NCBI RefSeq assembly: GCF_002278035.1
Contig: NZ_CP022603.1
Coordinates: 248,001 to 312,000, forward strand
DNA: 64,000 nt
DNA from: Ochrobactrum quorumnocens
GTDB lineage: Bacteria; Pseudomonadota; Alphaproteobacteria; Rhizobiales; Rhizobiaceae
Direction of reading: 5' to 3'
The position numbers and the translations under genes are program-made. Shown here piece by piece: positions 34,553-44,047 of this stretch; position 1 is the stretch's first letter; each line of letters starts with the position of its first letter. The notes under the pieces are model-generated. The model was not told the origin of the DNA, ran no database searches, and was given only the letters and a program-made list of their open reading frames with translations.

Positions 34553-35275
34553 CTAACCCTTAAAATCGCGGGCAAGCAGATACAGTTCAACAGATTCTGC
34601 ACGCGATGCTGGTGGCTTGATATGATGAACGGAACGGAACTTCTGTTTCAGCATTGCCAACAGGTCGTTTTCAGTGCCGCCCTGGAATGTCTTGGTGAGG
34701 AAGTGCCCACCCGGCTTCAACACTGAAACCGCAAAGTCGGCGGCCACTTCACAAAGATGCACGGTACGCAAATGGTCCGTACGGCGGTGACCGGTCGTCG
34801 GTGCCGCCATGTCCGAAATCACCAGATCCGGCCTGTCGCCGAGCGCTTCCATCAGCTTCTCTGGTGCCGTTTCATCGAGAAAGTCCATTTCCAGCAGAAT
34901 AACGCCGGGCAATGGATCAACGTGCAGGTAGTCGATGCCGACGACTTGCGGATTTTCATCGGTGGAACCGACAATCTTAGCTGCGATCTGCGACCAACCG
35001 CCGGGTGCTGCACCCAGATCGATGATCTTCTGGCCTTTTTTCAGAAGGTCGTAGCGATCATTAATTTCAATCAGCTTATAAGCCGCGCGTGAGCGATAGC
35101 CGTCTTTTCTCGACTTGTGCACGTAGGGATCGTTCAGGTGACGTTCCAGCCAGCGCCGCGAGGATTCCTTGATCGTTCCGGCTTTTTTCTTCACGCGAAC
35201 GCGCAGATTGCTTGTGCCAGCACCGCCGCGACCACCGGTTTTCGTGCCGCCTTTGTTTCCGCCTGCTTTGCTCAT
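34553..35275 (-). CDS. rlmE: 23S rRNA (uridine-2'-O-)-methyltransferase RlmE
   Basis: RlmE (FtsJ/RrmJ) methylates U2552 in the A-loop of 23S rRNA. The 240-residue protein has a Gly/Lys-rich N-terminal tail of about 35 residues, then the SAM-binding motif [14 protein letters not shown]. The K-D-K-E tetrad is readable: the lysine in RSRAAYKL, the aspartate in VISDMAAP, the lysine in FLTKTFQGG and the glutamate in RAESVELYL. The ATG at 35275 is preferred to a TTG two codons before. It begins 2 bp after the stop of the Ppx/GppA gene, so the two share a transcript. Confidence 0.95.
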   Translation of the reverse strand: MSKAGGNKGGTKTGGRGGAGTSNLRVRVKKKAGTIKESSRRWLERHLNDPYVHKSRKDGYRSRAAYKLIEINDRYDLLKKGQKIIDLGAAPGGWSQIAAKIVGSTDENPQVVGIDYLHVDPLPGVILLEMDFLDETAPEKLMEALGDRPDLVISDMAAPTTGHRRTDHLRTVHLCEVAADFAVSVLKPGGHFLTKTFQGGTENDLLAMLKQKFRSVHHIKPPASRAESVELYLLARDFKG

Positions 35276-35277
35276 CT

Positions 35278-36801
35278 TCAATGCCTGTTTCTTACGTCGG
35301 TTTTACTGCCAGCTTTGGCAGTTTGGGCGCGGTTATGGCGCCAGGCACCGTCACGCGACATGAGTTCGGTCAATATGCCCTCGCGTAGTCCGCGATCAGC
35401 AACGAGAAGTTTTTCACTGGGCCAGACATTGCGTATGGCATCGAGAATGGCACAGCCCGCCAGCACGAGATCAGCTCGGTCGGCACCAATACAAGGATTG
35501 GCAACCCGCGCGTCAAAATCCCATGACAAGAGACGGCTTGTCATCTGTGTCACTTCTTCTGATCCCATCCACATACCATCGACGCGACGCCGATCATAGC
35601 GCTCCAGTCCGAGATGGATTCCGGCGAGTGTGGTCACGGTGCCGGATGTACCGAGCAGGTGAAAACGTGAGCTTGCGGTGAGCTGGCCCAGACAATGACG
35701 TTCCGCAAACCCGGACAGAAGTTCCGTGACATGGCCGACCATGGCGTCGAAGCTTTCTTGCGTGACGTTACGTCCACCAAAGCGTTCGGCCAAAGTGACA
35801 ACACCGACGGGGAGGGAAGTCCATGCCGTGATATGTTCGGCAAGACGCGGCGAACGGCGCTGGGATACATCGATCAGTGCGATTTCTGACGAACCGCCGC
35901 CAATATCGAAAAGCACGACTGCGTCGGTCTCGCGCGTTACCAGTGTTCCACAACCAGATACAGCAAGGCGCGCTTCTGTTTGGCGGTCAACGATTTCAAG
36001 TTCAAGCCCGGTTTCTTCACGGACCCGAGCGAGAAACTCTTCGCCATTGGCTGCCGAGCGGCAAGCCTCAGTCGCAATCAGGCGTGCACGTCTGATCTTA
36101 CGTGCTGCAAGCTTATCGTGGCAGATTTTGAGCGCATCAATTGCACGCTGCATGGCATGTTCGCTCAAACGACCAGATGAGCTAAGGCCTTCGCCAAGGC
36201 GAACAATGCGCGAAAATGCATCGACTACGCGGAATTGGCCCGGGCGTGTTGGCGAGGCGATCAGCAAGCGGCAATTGTTGGTACCAAGATCCAGCGCTGC
36301 ATAAAGCGGTGCTTCCTGCACATTGCTGCGCGGAAGATGCGTTCCACTTTGATTGCGCTTGGATTGCTGTGATTGCCCCTGAGAGTTATCTGAGCGGGGA
36401 GCAGCATTCTGGGCCTTCGCTACATTGTCTGCATGCAAAGGCAAACCGCTTTGCTGCCGGGCCTGCTTTTTCTTGCGGGCGCGGCGACGGCGATTCGATA
36501 TTTTCCCAACTGGTTTGCCGTCGACAGATTTGGCATCGACAGTAGGAGCTTCAGCAATGACTGGCTTTTGCGTATGCGTTTCCGTACCGCGAGATACTTT
36601 TCCGCGATTGCGACGGCGTGCACGCTTGCGCTGGCTTTGCGAGCCCTTGCTTTCCGTGTCTGAGCGTCCTGAATCGGAGGCATTGGGTGCCTTGCCGACT
36701 TCTGAAACGGCTTCCTTGCGCGGTTTGCGCTTGCCGTTCTCGGGCGGATTCCGGGTCTGTAGATTGCCCGTTTGTCCACCGGACGCCCCTTGATGCGCCA
36801 T
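35278..36801 (-). CDS. Ppx/GppA family phosphatase with a long basic N-terminal tail
   Basis: The catalytic part (from about residue 164 of 507) is an actin-fold exopolyphosphatase/guanosine-pentaphosphatase: [15 protein letters not shown] holds the first phosphate loop, [14 protein letters not shown] the second, and [14 protein letters not shown] follows. The first ~160 residues are low in complexity, rich in Arg, Lys, Ser, Gln and Asn, with two Arg/Lys clusters ([11 protein letters not shown], about 58-68; RRRRARKKK, about 104-112) that could bind RNA or polyphosphate. It is upstream of rlmE in one operon, which fits a tie to ribosomes or ppGpp. The start at 36801 (MAHQGASGG) is the likely one; the frame to 36888 would need TTG. 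Confidence 0.85.
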   Translation of the reverse strand: MAHQGASGGQTGNLQTRNPPENGKRKPRKEAVSEVGKAPNASDSGRSDTESKGSQSQRKRARRRNRGKVSRGTETHTQKPVIAEAPTVDAKSVDGKPVGKISNRRRRARKKKQARQQSGLPLHADNVAKAQNAAPRSDNSQGQSQQSKRNQSGTHLPRSNVQEAPLYAALDLGTNNCRLLIASPTRPGQFRVVDAFSRIVRLGEGLSSSGRLSEHAMQRAIDALKICHDKLAARKIRRARLIATEACRSAANGEEFLARVREETGLELEIVDRQTEARLAVSGCGTLVTRETDAVVLFDIGGGSSEIALIDVSQRRSPRLAEHITAWTSLPVGVVTLAERFGGRNVTQESFDAMVGHVTELLSGFAERHCLGQLTASSRFHLLGTSGTVTTLAGIHLGLERYDRRRVDGMWMGSEEVTQMTSRLLSWDFDARVANPCIGADRADLVLAGCAILDAIRNVWPSEKLLVADRGLREGILTELMSRDGAWRHNRAQTAKAGSKTDVRNRH

Positions 36802-36999
36802 TCCTGCAGGGCGCTCCTCGGGGTTCTTCAAGGTTTTTATCCTTATGGCGCCGCGCGAACCTGAAAGGACGCAAGCAAGGCGCTTCAATTTTTACGTTGT
36901 CCTTAATGTAACAGCGCTTTGGGCATTTACCAAGGGGCAGGCAGGGAAGTGACATTGGAAAATTGATAAAACCACGAATGAATTTAATAGGGCACATAT

Positions 37000-37035
37000 G
37001 ATCAGGGGCTTTCGTTGTGCACAAAAGCCCCTGAT
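37000..37035. terminator. Long hairpin behind the cystine-type ABC operon
   Basis: GATCAGGGGCTTT (37000-37012) faces AAAAGCCCCTGATC (37022-37035). It lies 28 bp beyond the stop of the ATPase gene on the minus strand. The stem ends without a T run, so it may block exonucleases rather than end transcription alone. Confidence 0.55.
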
Positions 37036-37063
37036 CTCGAAGTATAAGTTGTTCTGGTGAGCG

Positions 37064-37825
37064 TTAGATATCGTAGCTATGTGCCGCATTGATCGTAGCT
37101 ACGAATTGTTTGGTGCGTTCGCGCGCCGGATTGACGAAGACATCATGCGCGCTGCCAGTCTCGATAATGTTGCCTGACTCCAGAAACACGACATTTTGCG
37201 CGATCTTGGAAGCAAGACGCAAATCATGCGTCGCAATGACCATTGTCGTGCCTTCCTTGGCCAGTTTGCTCAACACATCTACAACTTCGGATGCGAGCTC
37301 TGGATCAAGTGCTGACGTCGGCTCATCACACAGAAGCACACGCGGCGAAGGAGCCAGCGCACGCGCTATGGCGATGCGCTGCTGCTGCCCGCCGGAAAGG
37401 GTTGCAGGCCATGCATCGGCCTTGTGCGCCATTCCGACTTTTGTCAGCAATTCCATTGCCCGTTCCTGCGCCTTTGCCTTTGGCCATTTCAGGACCGTTA
37501 CGAGGCCTTCCATCACGTTCTGGATCGCTGTCTGATGCGGGAAGAGCTGGAAGTTCTGGAACACCATTCCGGTTTGGCGGCGGATCGACTGGATTGCCTG
37601 CCAGCTTGGCTTACGATCAGGATCGAGCGTAATGCTTTGTCCGCCAAGAACCAGCGTGCCGGAAGTTGGAATCTCAAGCAGATTGATGCAGCGCAGCAAG
37701 GTGCTTTTGCCGCCGCCCGACGGGCCGACAAGTGCCGTAACTGTGCCTTCAGCGATCTTCGCATTGATATCATTGAGGATAACAACGTTATCGAAGCTTT
37801 TTACGATATTTTTGAGCTCGATCAT
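37064..37825 (-). CDS. tcyN: Polar amino acid (cystine-type) ABC transporter ATP-binding protein
   Basis: 253 residues, the normal length for GlnQ/HisP-type ATPases. Walker A GPSGGGKST, Q-loop MVFQNFQLFPH, signature LSGGQQQR, Walker B LLCDEPTSALDPE and switch ATHDLRL are all intact. The start overlaps the permease stop by four bases (ATGA). It is the last gene of the operon (binding protein, permease, ATPase). The cystine assignment is from the binding protein. Confidence 0.88.
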   Translation of the reverse strand: MIELKNIVKSFDNVVILNDINAKIAEGTVTALVGPSGGGKSTLLRCINLLEIPTSGTLVLGGQSITLDPDRKPSWQAIQSIRRQTGMVFQNFQLFPHQTAIQNVMEGLVTVLKWPKAKAQERAMELLTKVGMAHKADAWPATLSGGQQQRIAIARALAPSPRVLLCDEPTSALDPELASEVVDVLSKLAKEGTTMVIATHDLRLASKIAQNVVFLESGNIIETGSAHDVFVNPARERTKQFVATINAAHSYDI

Positions 37826-38502
37826 GCGTTTGTCTCCAATGTTCCGCCATAGCGTCTGAAGCGCTTTTCGAGCCGAGCCTGAAGATGGGACAGGACAGTG
37901 CTGAGCGCCAGATAAATCAGCGCGGCTTCGATATAGAGGATCAGAGGTTCATAGGTCGTCGCAACGATGCGCTGTGCTGACTGGAAAAGCTCAGGTACTG
38001 TAATCGCTGCGGCAAGCGAGGTATCCTTTACCAACGAGATAAAGGTGTTCGATAGCGGCGGAACAGCAGTGCGGGTTGCTTGTGGCAGAATGGTGCGGGT
38101 CAGCGCCTGACGCCAGCTCATGCCAATCGAATACGCGGCTTCCCACTGGCCTTTCGGCACTGAGGAAATAACAGCGCGAATGACCTCGGAACTGTAGGCG
38201 CCGACGTTGAGCGAAAAGCCAATGACTGCTGCTGTAAAGGCGTCGAGATAAATGCCAGCGCTTGGAAGGCCGTAAAAGATCACGAACAGCTGCACCAGCA
38301 TTGGTGTGCCGCGGAAAATCCACACGTAAAAGCGTGCGATGAGCGACACCCAAACCGGGGAAAACAGGCGTACGAGCGCTGTAAGAAGCCCGAGGGACAG
38401 CCCAAATATGAAGGACAGAATTGTCAAAGGGATGGTGAACATCAGCCCGGCCCACAGCAGGGTGGGCAGGGAATCTGCCATGAGTAGAAGCCAATCGGGC
38501 AC
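37822..38502 (-). CDS. tcyL: Polar amino acid (cystine-type) ABC transporter permease
   Basis: 226 residues from a GTG at 38502, chosen because AAGGA stands eight bases before it; the longer frame to 38607 would run through the hairpin. It has the HisM/GlnP-type layout with IPLTILSFIFGLSLG at the start and the EAA-type loop (WEAAYSIGMSWRQALTRTIL). The family motif FRGTPMLVQLFVIFYGLP is clear. Only one permease gene is present, so it probably acts as a homodimer. The binding protein gene is 116 bp upstream. Confidence 0.88.
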   Translation of the reverse strand: MPDWLLLMADSLPTLLWAGLMFTIPLTILSFIFGLSLGLLTALVRLFSPVWVSLIARFYVWIFRGTPMLVQLFVIFYGLPSAGIYLDAFTAAVIGFSLNVGAYSSEVIRAVISSVPKGQWEAAYSIGMSWRQALTRTILPQATRTAVPPLSNTFISLVKDTSLAAAITVPELFQSAQRIVATTYEPLILYIEAALIYLALSTVLSHLQARLEKRFRRYGGTLETNA

Positions 38503-38570
38503 GTGTTCGGTCCTTAAATGGGAGATTCCAGAAATGATGCGCTTCAGAACGGTATATAGGCACAACGAAA

Positions 38571-38597
38571 GGAAGCCGGAAACATGTTCCGGCTTCC
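38571..38597 (-). terminator. Hairpin between the cystine-binding protein and permease genes
   Basis: GGAAGCCGGAA and TTCCGGCTTCC form a perfect 11-bp stem. On the coding (minus) strand it is followed by TTTCGTT, so it is probably a partial terminator that raises the binding protein over the permease. Confidence 0.75.
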
Positions 38598-38618
38598 TTA
38601 ATTGCACTTATTCGAAAA

Positions 38619-39392
38619 TTATTTCGAAACGTCCTGGCCGAAGTACTTCTGCGAAATCTTGTCGTAAGTGCCGTCAGCCTTGATTTCATCAAGAGCCTTG
38701 TTGATTGCAGCGACCAGATCGTCATCACCTTTACGAACAATGATGCCTGAAGCGTCTGCATTTTCCTTTTCAGCGACAACCTTCACAGGTGCGTTTGGCT
38801 GATGCTTTTTGAAATCAAGGTACGACAGGCTGTCATTGAGCGTCGCGTCGGCACGGCCGGTCAGCACCAGCTGGACCGATTGATCAAAGCCGTCGGTTGC
38901 AACCAGTTCTGCGCCGGCTTCTTTGGCAATGCGACCATAATTACTGGTCAGCGACTGAGCAGACTTTGTACCCTTCAGGTCAGCAAAATCCTTGATCGTA
39001 TCGTTCTTGTCATTGACGATAAGAACAACCTTGGAAACGATGTAAGGGTTGGAAAAAGCGAATTTCTTCTGGCGTTCTTCAGTGATGCCAACCTGATTGA
39101 TGACGGCGTCATAACGCTTGGCATCGAGACCGGCAATAAGACCGTCCCACTTACCTTCGACGAATTCAGGCTTCACGCCGAGCTTCTGAGCAACAGACTC
39201 ACCGATTTCCACGTCAAAACCGACAAGTTTGTTTTCCTTGTCGTGGAAGGTGAACGGCGCATAGGTGCCTTCTGTGCCGATCTTCAGCACGCCTGCCGAT
39301 TTGATGGCGTCAAGGTTTTCACCGGCCAGTGCGGTCGAGAGGAGGGCTGCCTGGAGAACACCAACGGTGGCGAGGATTTTTGCGAACTTCAT
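38619..39392 (-). CDS. tcyJ: Amino acid ABC transporter binding protein, TcyJ/FliY-like (cystine)
   Basis: 257 residues with a signal peptide ending in STALAGE. It is a family 3 solute-binding protein. Several stretches match E. coli FliY/TcyJ as I remember it: GTEGTYAPFTFHDKENKLVG, FVEGKWDGLIAGLDAKRYDA, TKSAQSLTSNYG and GRADATLNDSLSYLD. Cystine is therefore the likely substrate, with a related amino acid still possible. It is the first gene of its operon, with a hairpin after its stop. Confidence 0.85.
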   Translation of the reverse strand: MKFAKILATVGVLQAALLSTALAGENLDAIKSAGVLKIGTEGTYAPFTFHDKENKLVGFDVEIGESVAQKLGVKPEFVEGKWDGLIAGLDAKRYDAVINQVGITEERQKKFAFSNPYIVSKVVLIVNDKNDTIKDFADLKGTKSAQSLTSNYGRIAKEAGAELVATDGFDQSVQLVLTGRADATLNDSLSYLDFKKHQPNAPVKVVAEKENADASGIIVRKGDDDLVAAINKALDEIKADGTYDKISQKYFGQDVSK

Positions 39393-39585
39393 TTTGAGGC
39401 TACCTGTAAAATTATTCGGTGAGACGTAAAATACAGGAATTTAATTCTAATGAAGCGTCTAAAATCGCAGCCGTAGCCTCCCATGAAGAAATTATTTCTA
39501 CTTTATTATCAATTACAGCAATCTGAATCCGCATATCGGGATCTGGCAATTTCTGGTTCTAAAGTACGGCGTATTTTATATTCAC

Positions 39586-39630
39586 GCATGACTTTGCCCC
39601 AAAACCGGTTCCCACTTTTGGGAGACATGC
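39586..39630. repeat. Dispersed palindromic repeat, copy 3
   Basis: GCATG...CCCCAAAACCGGTTCCCACTT...GGGAGACATGC, read on the plus strand. The inner arms are CCCAAAA and TTTTGGG and the outer arms GCATG and CATGC. It is closest to the copy at 61079-61126. It lies between the tcyJ promoter side and the oxoprolinase terminator. Confidence 0.75.
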
Positions 39631-39644
39631 TGAACCACAATGAA

Positions 39645-39669
39645 AAACGCCGCCTTTCGGCGGCGTTTG
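39645..39669 (-). terminator. Terminator of the oxoprolinase-type gene
   Basis: AAACGCCGCC, four bases, GGCGGCGTTT: a perfect 10-bp stem followed on the minus strand by TTTTTCATT. It lies about 20 bp behind the stop of the 1206-residue protein. Confidence 0.88.
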
Positions 39670-39689
39670 TAGATCGATTGTCTCTGTAA

Positions 39690-42600
39690 TCAGGCTTTAC
39701 CAAAGCCACCGCCTGTTGGCGTCACAACGGTAAAGGCTTCACCTGCTTCAAGCACGGTCTGGTCGCAATTGCCGAGCACCTCAACGGTGCCATCCTTGCG
39801 GCGCACTTCGTTGCGTCCGGTCTGACCCGGTTCGCCGCCTTCAAGACCGAATGGTGCTACCCGACGATGACCAGACAAAATTGCAAAGTCGAGCGTCTTC
39901 AGTGCACGGATCGTGCGCTTGGTGCCATCACCTGCATGCCACTTACCCTTTCCACCAGAGCCTTCGCGGATATGAAAGTCTTCCAGCAATACCGGGAAAC
40001 GTGTTTCCAGAATTTCTGGATCGGTAAGGCGGGAATTGGTCATATGCGTATGGACCGCATCAGCACCATTAAATCCCGGCCCGGCTGGCGCGCCGGAGCA
40101 GATGGTTTCGTAATACTGATACTCGTCATTGCCGAATGTGAGATTATTCATGGTGCCTTGCGCTGCAGCCATCGCCTTGGTTGCGCCAAACAGACAATTG
40201 GTGACTGCCTGACTGACTTCGACATTGCCTGCTACAACAGCAGCCGGGAAGCGTGGAGAGAGCATCGAGCCTTGCGGAACGATGATCTTGATCGGCCGCA
40301 GGCATCCGGCATTCATCGGAATGTCGCCTTCAACCAACACGCGGAACACGTACAGCACTGCAGCACGCGTTACGGGTTCGGGTGCATTGAAGTTGTCTGG
40401 ACGTTGTTCTGAGGTGCCGGTGAAATCGACCGTTGCTTCGCGCTTATCGCGGTCAATTGTGACCCGAACTTCGATCTGGCAACCCTGATCCATTTCATAG
40501 GTGAAATGACCGTCTGGCAGCTTGTCGAGAACACGGCGCACACTTTCAGCTGCGTTGTCCTGAACATGGCCCATATAAGCTTTGACGACATCTTCGCCGA
40601 AGAGGCCGATGATTTTTTTAAGCTCAGCGACGCCCTTTTCATTAGCCGCAATCTGCGCTTTCAGATCGTTGACGTTCTGAGTGAGGTTGCGCACCGGATA
40701 GGTCGCGCCTGTCAGAAGTGTTGAGAGAGCATCTTCCCGGAAAGTACCACGATCAACCAGCTTGAAGTTGTCGATATAGACGCCTTCCTGCTCAATGTTC
40801 ACTGCCAAGGGCGACATTGAACCAGGCGCGATGCCTCCAATGTCGGCATGGTGACCACGGCTTGCAACCCAGAACCGAATTTCACGATTTTCATCGTCAA
40901 ACACTGGCGTGCAGACGGTCAAATCGGGCAGGTGCGTTCCACCATTGTAAGGCGCGTTGATCAGGAACACGTCGCCCGGCTTGATATCTGTGTTCTCACG
41001 GATAGCCGTTGCAACGGACGCATCCATGGAGCCGAGATGCACTGGCATGTGCGGTGCATTGGCAACCAGATTGCCTTCTGCATCAAACACGGCGCAAGAG
41101 AAATCGAGACGTTCTTTGATGTTGACCGAATAGGCCGTGTTCTGGAGCGTTACGCCCATTTGCTCTGCAATAGACATGAAGAGATTGTTGAAAATCTCAA
41201 GCATCACCGGATCGGCTTCTGTACCGATTGCTGTGCGCAAAGGGAGTGCCTTGATACGTGTCAGAACGATATGATCATGCTGGGTCAGGCGGGCTTGCCA
41301 ACCATCTTCGATGACAATCGTCTGGTTCTTTTCGATGATGATTGCAGGGCCGGTAACAGTCTGGCCACGCTGGATCTTCTCGCGAATAACAACGCCTGCA
41401 TCATGGAATTCCCCATGGGAAAAGAAGCTAGAGCGCTTCGCGGTTTCCGCCTCCAGATCGCTTTCGAGAGGGAGGCTCGTTTCCGTTTCGCCTGCACCAC
41501 CGCCAACTGCTTCGACTTCAACAGCATCGATGACCAATGCCTTGTTTTCTGCAATGAACCCGAAACGGCGCTTATGTGCGATTTCAAATTCCGAACGCAA
41601 ACGTTGGGCGCTGTCCTCAGAAGGGAAGGTTGCTTCAATTGAAAGCACCGTATCCGTACCCGCATAACGGATATGCGCACGCAGATGTCGCTTGATGGCA
41701 TCGGTTTCGATGCCTTGTGTTGTGAGTTCCGCAACGCATTCTAGTGCGAGTTCTTCGGCAAGGACATTCAGTGCGGCAGGTGCCGAAGCATCAAGTGATA
41801 CGCCCAGAGCTTTCTGACGCGTTGCGCGAATATCCGCGAGACCCATACCGTAGGCTGAAAGCAGACCCGACATTGGATGAATAAGGATGTTCTTCATGCC
41901 GAGTGCGTCAGCAACGAGGCAAGCATGCTGACCGCCAGCCCCACCGAAGCAGCTTAACGCGTAGCGGGTGACATCATAGCCGCGCTGGACGGAGATTTTC
42001 TTGATCGCCTCGACCATATTGGCCACAGCAATGCGGATGAAGCCGTCTGCCACTGTCTCCGGCGAACGGCCGTCGCCAATCTGAGCGGCCAGATCTGTGA
42101 ACAACTCACGCACGCGCGCGACATCGAGCGGTTGATTCTGCTCAGGTCCAAAAATCGCAGGGAAGTAATCGGGGATTAATTTGCCAAGCATGACATTGGC
42201 GTCTGTGACAGCGAGTGGCCCACCATTACGATAGCAGGCAGGGCCGGGGTTTGCACCCGCCGAATCTGGTCCAACGCGGAAACGTCCAGCATCGTAATGC
42301 AGGATAGAGCCACCGCCAGCAGCGACTGTATGGATCAGCATCATCGGCGCACGAACACGGACGCCCGCGACTTCTGTCTCAAAGGCGCGCTCATATTCGC
42401 CATCAAAATGGGCGACGTCGGTTGACGTGCCGCCCATATCAAAGCCGATGACTTGACCGAATCCGGCAGTCTCACCGGTACGGGCGAGACCTACGACACC
42501 ACCCGCAGGGCCGGACAGAATTGCATCTTTGCCCTGAAACAGATCAGCGGCGGTAAGGCCACCCGATGACATCATGAACATAACGCGAGCGCCAGTGCGT

Positions 42601-43310
42601 TCGACGTCGAGTTCATTGGAAACCTGTGCGACATAGCGGCGAAGGACAGGCGAAAGATAAGCATCGACCACAGTCGTATCGCCACGCCCGACAAGCTTGA
42701 TCAGGGGAGAGACTTCATGGCTGACGGATACTTGTTCAAATCCGATTTCGCGCGCAATGCGAGCGATTTCAGCCTCATGCTCAGGAAACTTATAGGCATG
42801 CATGAGGGCAATTGCGATCGACTTATAGCCCTGTTCTTTAAGAGAATGCAGCGCAGCTGCTGCCTCGGCAGGATCGAGCGCTTTTTCGACTGTGCCGTCT
42901 GCACGGACGCGCTCATTTAGCTCGGTCACACTATTATAAAGCGCTTCTGGCTTGATTATTTCGGTCGCAAAGATGTTTTTGCGTTCCTGATAACCGATGC
43001 GCAGAGCGTCACGGAAGCCCTTGGTGGTGATAAGTGCCAGCCGTTCGCCCTTACGCTCGAGAAGTGCATTCGTGGCAACGGTGGTGCCCATGCGCACTTC
43101 GCCAATCAGCCCTGCTGGAACTGGCTCGCCAGTGGTCAGGCCAAGATGCAAACGGATGCCGTGAACGGCTGCGTCCTTATAGGCTGACGGGTTTTCGGAG
43201 AGAACCTTGCGTGCATGAAGAGTGCCCTGCGGGTCGCGTCCGATGACGTCGGTGAATGTGCCACCACGGTCGATCCAGAAGTCCCACACCCCGCTTCCCG
43301 TTCCGCTCAT
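39690..43310 (-). CDS. 5-oxoprolinase/hydantoinase-type protein, fused HyuA-HyuB
   Basis: 1206 residues, the size of ATP-dependent 5-oxoprolinases in which both halves are fused. The N-terminal HyuA half (about 1-700) has [38 protein letters not shown] and [11 protein letters not shown], all ATP-grasp/actin-fold phosphate loops. The C-terminal HyuB half (about 720-1200) has the metal-site segments ([24 protein letters not shown]). The reaction is likely the ATP-driven opening of a cyclic amide such as 5-oxoproline to glutamate, or a hydantoin. The ATG at 43310 follows GGGAG. It is divergent from the regulator and peptide transporter. Confidence 0.9.
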   Translation of the reverse strand: MSGTGSGVWDFWIDRGGTFTDVIGRDPQGTLHARKVLSENPSAYKDAAVHGIRLHLGLTTGEPVPAGLIGEVRMGTTVATNALLERKGERLALITTKGFRDALRIGYQERKNIFATEIIKPEALYNSVTELNERVRADGTVEKALDPAEAAAALHSLKEQGYKSIAIALMHAYKFPEHEAEIARIAREIGFEQVSVSHEVSPLIKLVGRGDTTVVDAYLSPVLRRYVAQVSNELDVERTGARVMFMMSSGGLTAADLFQGKDAILSGPAGGVVGLARTGETAGFGQVIGFDMGGTSTDVAHFDGEYERAFETEVAGVRVRAPMMLIHTVAAGGGSILHYDAGRFRVGPDSAGANPGPACYRNGGPLAVTDANVMLGKLIPDYFPAIFGPEQNQPLDVARVRELFTDLAAQIGDGRSPETVADGFIRIAVANMVEAIKKISVQRGYDVTRYALSCFGGAGGQHACLVADALGMKNILIHPMSGLLSAYGMGLADIRATRQKALGVSLDASAPAALNVLAEELALECVAELTTQGIETDAIKRHLRAHIRYAGTDTVLSIEATFPSEDSAQRLRSEFEIAHKRRFGFIAENKALVIDAVEVEAVGGGAGETETSLPLESDLEAETAKRSSFFSHGEFHDAGVVIREKIQRGQTVTGPAIIIEKNQTIVIEDGWQARLTQHDHIVLTRIKALPLRTAIGTEADPVMLEIFNNLFMSIAEQMGVTLQNTAYSVNIKERLDFSCAVFDAEGNLVANAPHMPVHLGSMDASVATAIRENTDIKPGDVFLINAPYNGGTHLPDLTVCTPVFDDENREIRFWVASRGHHADIGGIAPGSMSPLAVNIEQEGVYIDNFKLVDRGTFREDALSTLLTGATYPVRNLTQNVNDLKAQIAANEKGVAELKKIIGLFGEDVVKAYMGHVQDNAAESVRRVLDKLPDGHFTYEMDQGCQIEVRVTIDRDKREATVDFTGTSEQRPDNFNAPEPVTRAAVLYVFRVLVEGDIPMNAGCLRPIKIIVPQGSMLSPRFPAAVVAGNVEVSQAVTNCLFGATKAMAAAQGTMNNLTFGNDEYQYYETICSGAPAGPGFNGADAVHTHMTNSRLTDPEILETRFPVLLEDFHIREGSGGKGKWHAGDGTKRTIRALKTLDFAILSGHRRVAPFGLEGGEPGQTGRNEVRRKDGTVEVLGNCDQTVLEAGEAFTVVTPTGGGFGKA

Positions 43311-43377
43311 TCTTGGCTCCCTCATGCATGAAGACAGTGTATTTCTAAATCTTTTCGGATTTTCATACTCCCACTTT

Positions 43378-43394
43378 ATTGACAAAATGTCGAT
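43378..43394. promoter_or_regulatory. Inverted repeat in the oxoprolinase-regulator divergent region
   Basis: ATTGACA, three bases, TGTCGAT: 7-bp arms with one mismatch. It overlaps a TTGACA that could be a -35 box for the plus strand. Its position between divergent genes suggests the binding site of the winged-helix regulator that follows. Confidence 0.5.
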
Positions 43395-43437
43395 AAGATG
43401 GTGACATAAAATTCACATAAGTAAGGGAGCAACCATA

Positions 43438-44034
43438 ATGGGGAATAAGAGAGACTCGGAAATAGCGGCAGAAATGCCAGAGCAGGGCTTCGATGAAGTT
43501 TCACTGCCAAAGCATCTGCGTTCTGTTGCCTCTCTCGGTCCTATTGTTTCGTCTGCTCATCTCGCCGAAGGCGGCTCTCCCGGTATGTCCGAAGTTGAGT
43601 ATGGCCTTATTCTTGCATCGCATGCTTTCTCGCGCTGGATGGTTCGCTGCATGGCAGCCGCTGGTTTGCCGGGACTTTCTCCCATAGAAGTACTGATCCT
43701 GCATTCGATCCGCCACCGCGGGCGGGAGAAGAAGCTCGCGGATATATGCCTCGTGCTGGATATAGAAGACACGCACATCGCAACTTACGCTATCCGCAAG
43801 CTGGAAAAAGCCGGACTGCTGACAACCGGCAAGGCTTCCAAGGAAAAGACGGTCAAAATTACGGAGAAGGGCGCGGAGGCTTGCGCCCGCTATGCGCAAA
43901 TCCGCGAACGTCTTCTGGTTGATTCCACAGCCAATGCGCGTCCATCTGAAGAGACCTTATCTGAAGTGGCGGCATTGCTGCGTTTCATGTCCGGTGCATT
44001 CAATCAGGCCACACGGTCTGCCATCACGTTATAA
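43438..44034 (+). CDS. Winged helix-turn-helix regulator, MarR-like
   Basis: 198 residues. A winged helix lies at about 75-150: SPIEVLILHSIRHRGREKKL (helix 1-2), ADICLVLDIEDTHIATYAIR (recognition region) and LEKAGLLTTGKASKEKTVKI (wing). The first ~60 residues are polar and variable. It recalls MarR-related regulators of peptide transport. GGGAG precedes the ATG by nine bases. It begins the plus-strand operon of peptide ABC transporter and peptidase, 13 bp ahead of it, and lies divergent from the oxoprolinase gene, so it probably controls both. Confidence 0.85.
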   Translation: MGNKRDSEIAAEMPEQGFDEVSLPKHLRSVASLGPIVSSAHLAEGGSPGMSEVEYGLILASHAFSRWMVRCMAAAGLPGLSPIEVLILHSIRHRGREKKLADICLVLDIEDTHIATYAIRKLEKAGLLTTGKASKEKTVKITEKGAEACARYAQIRERLLVDSTANARPSEETLSEVAALLRFMSGAFNQATRSAITL

Positions 44035-44047
44035 GAGAGTTACGCTT

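Noticed and set aside
36802..36888. Upstream extension of the Ppx/GppA gene to 36888
   Set aside because: It would need a TTG start without a ribosome site and adds a Cys-containing stretch unlike the following tail.
40848..41642. 264-residue plus-strand frame inside the oxoprolinase gene
   Set aside because: Entirely antisense to conserved enzyme sequence, cysteine-rich and without any recognisable motif.
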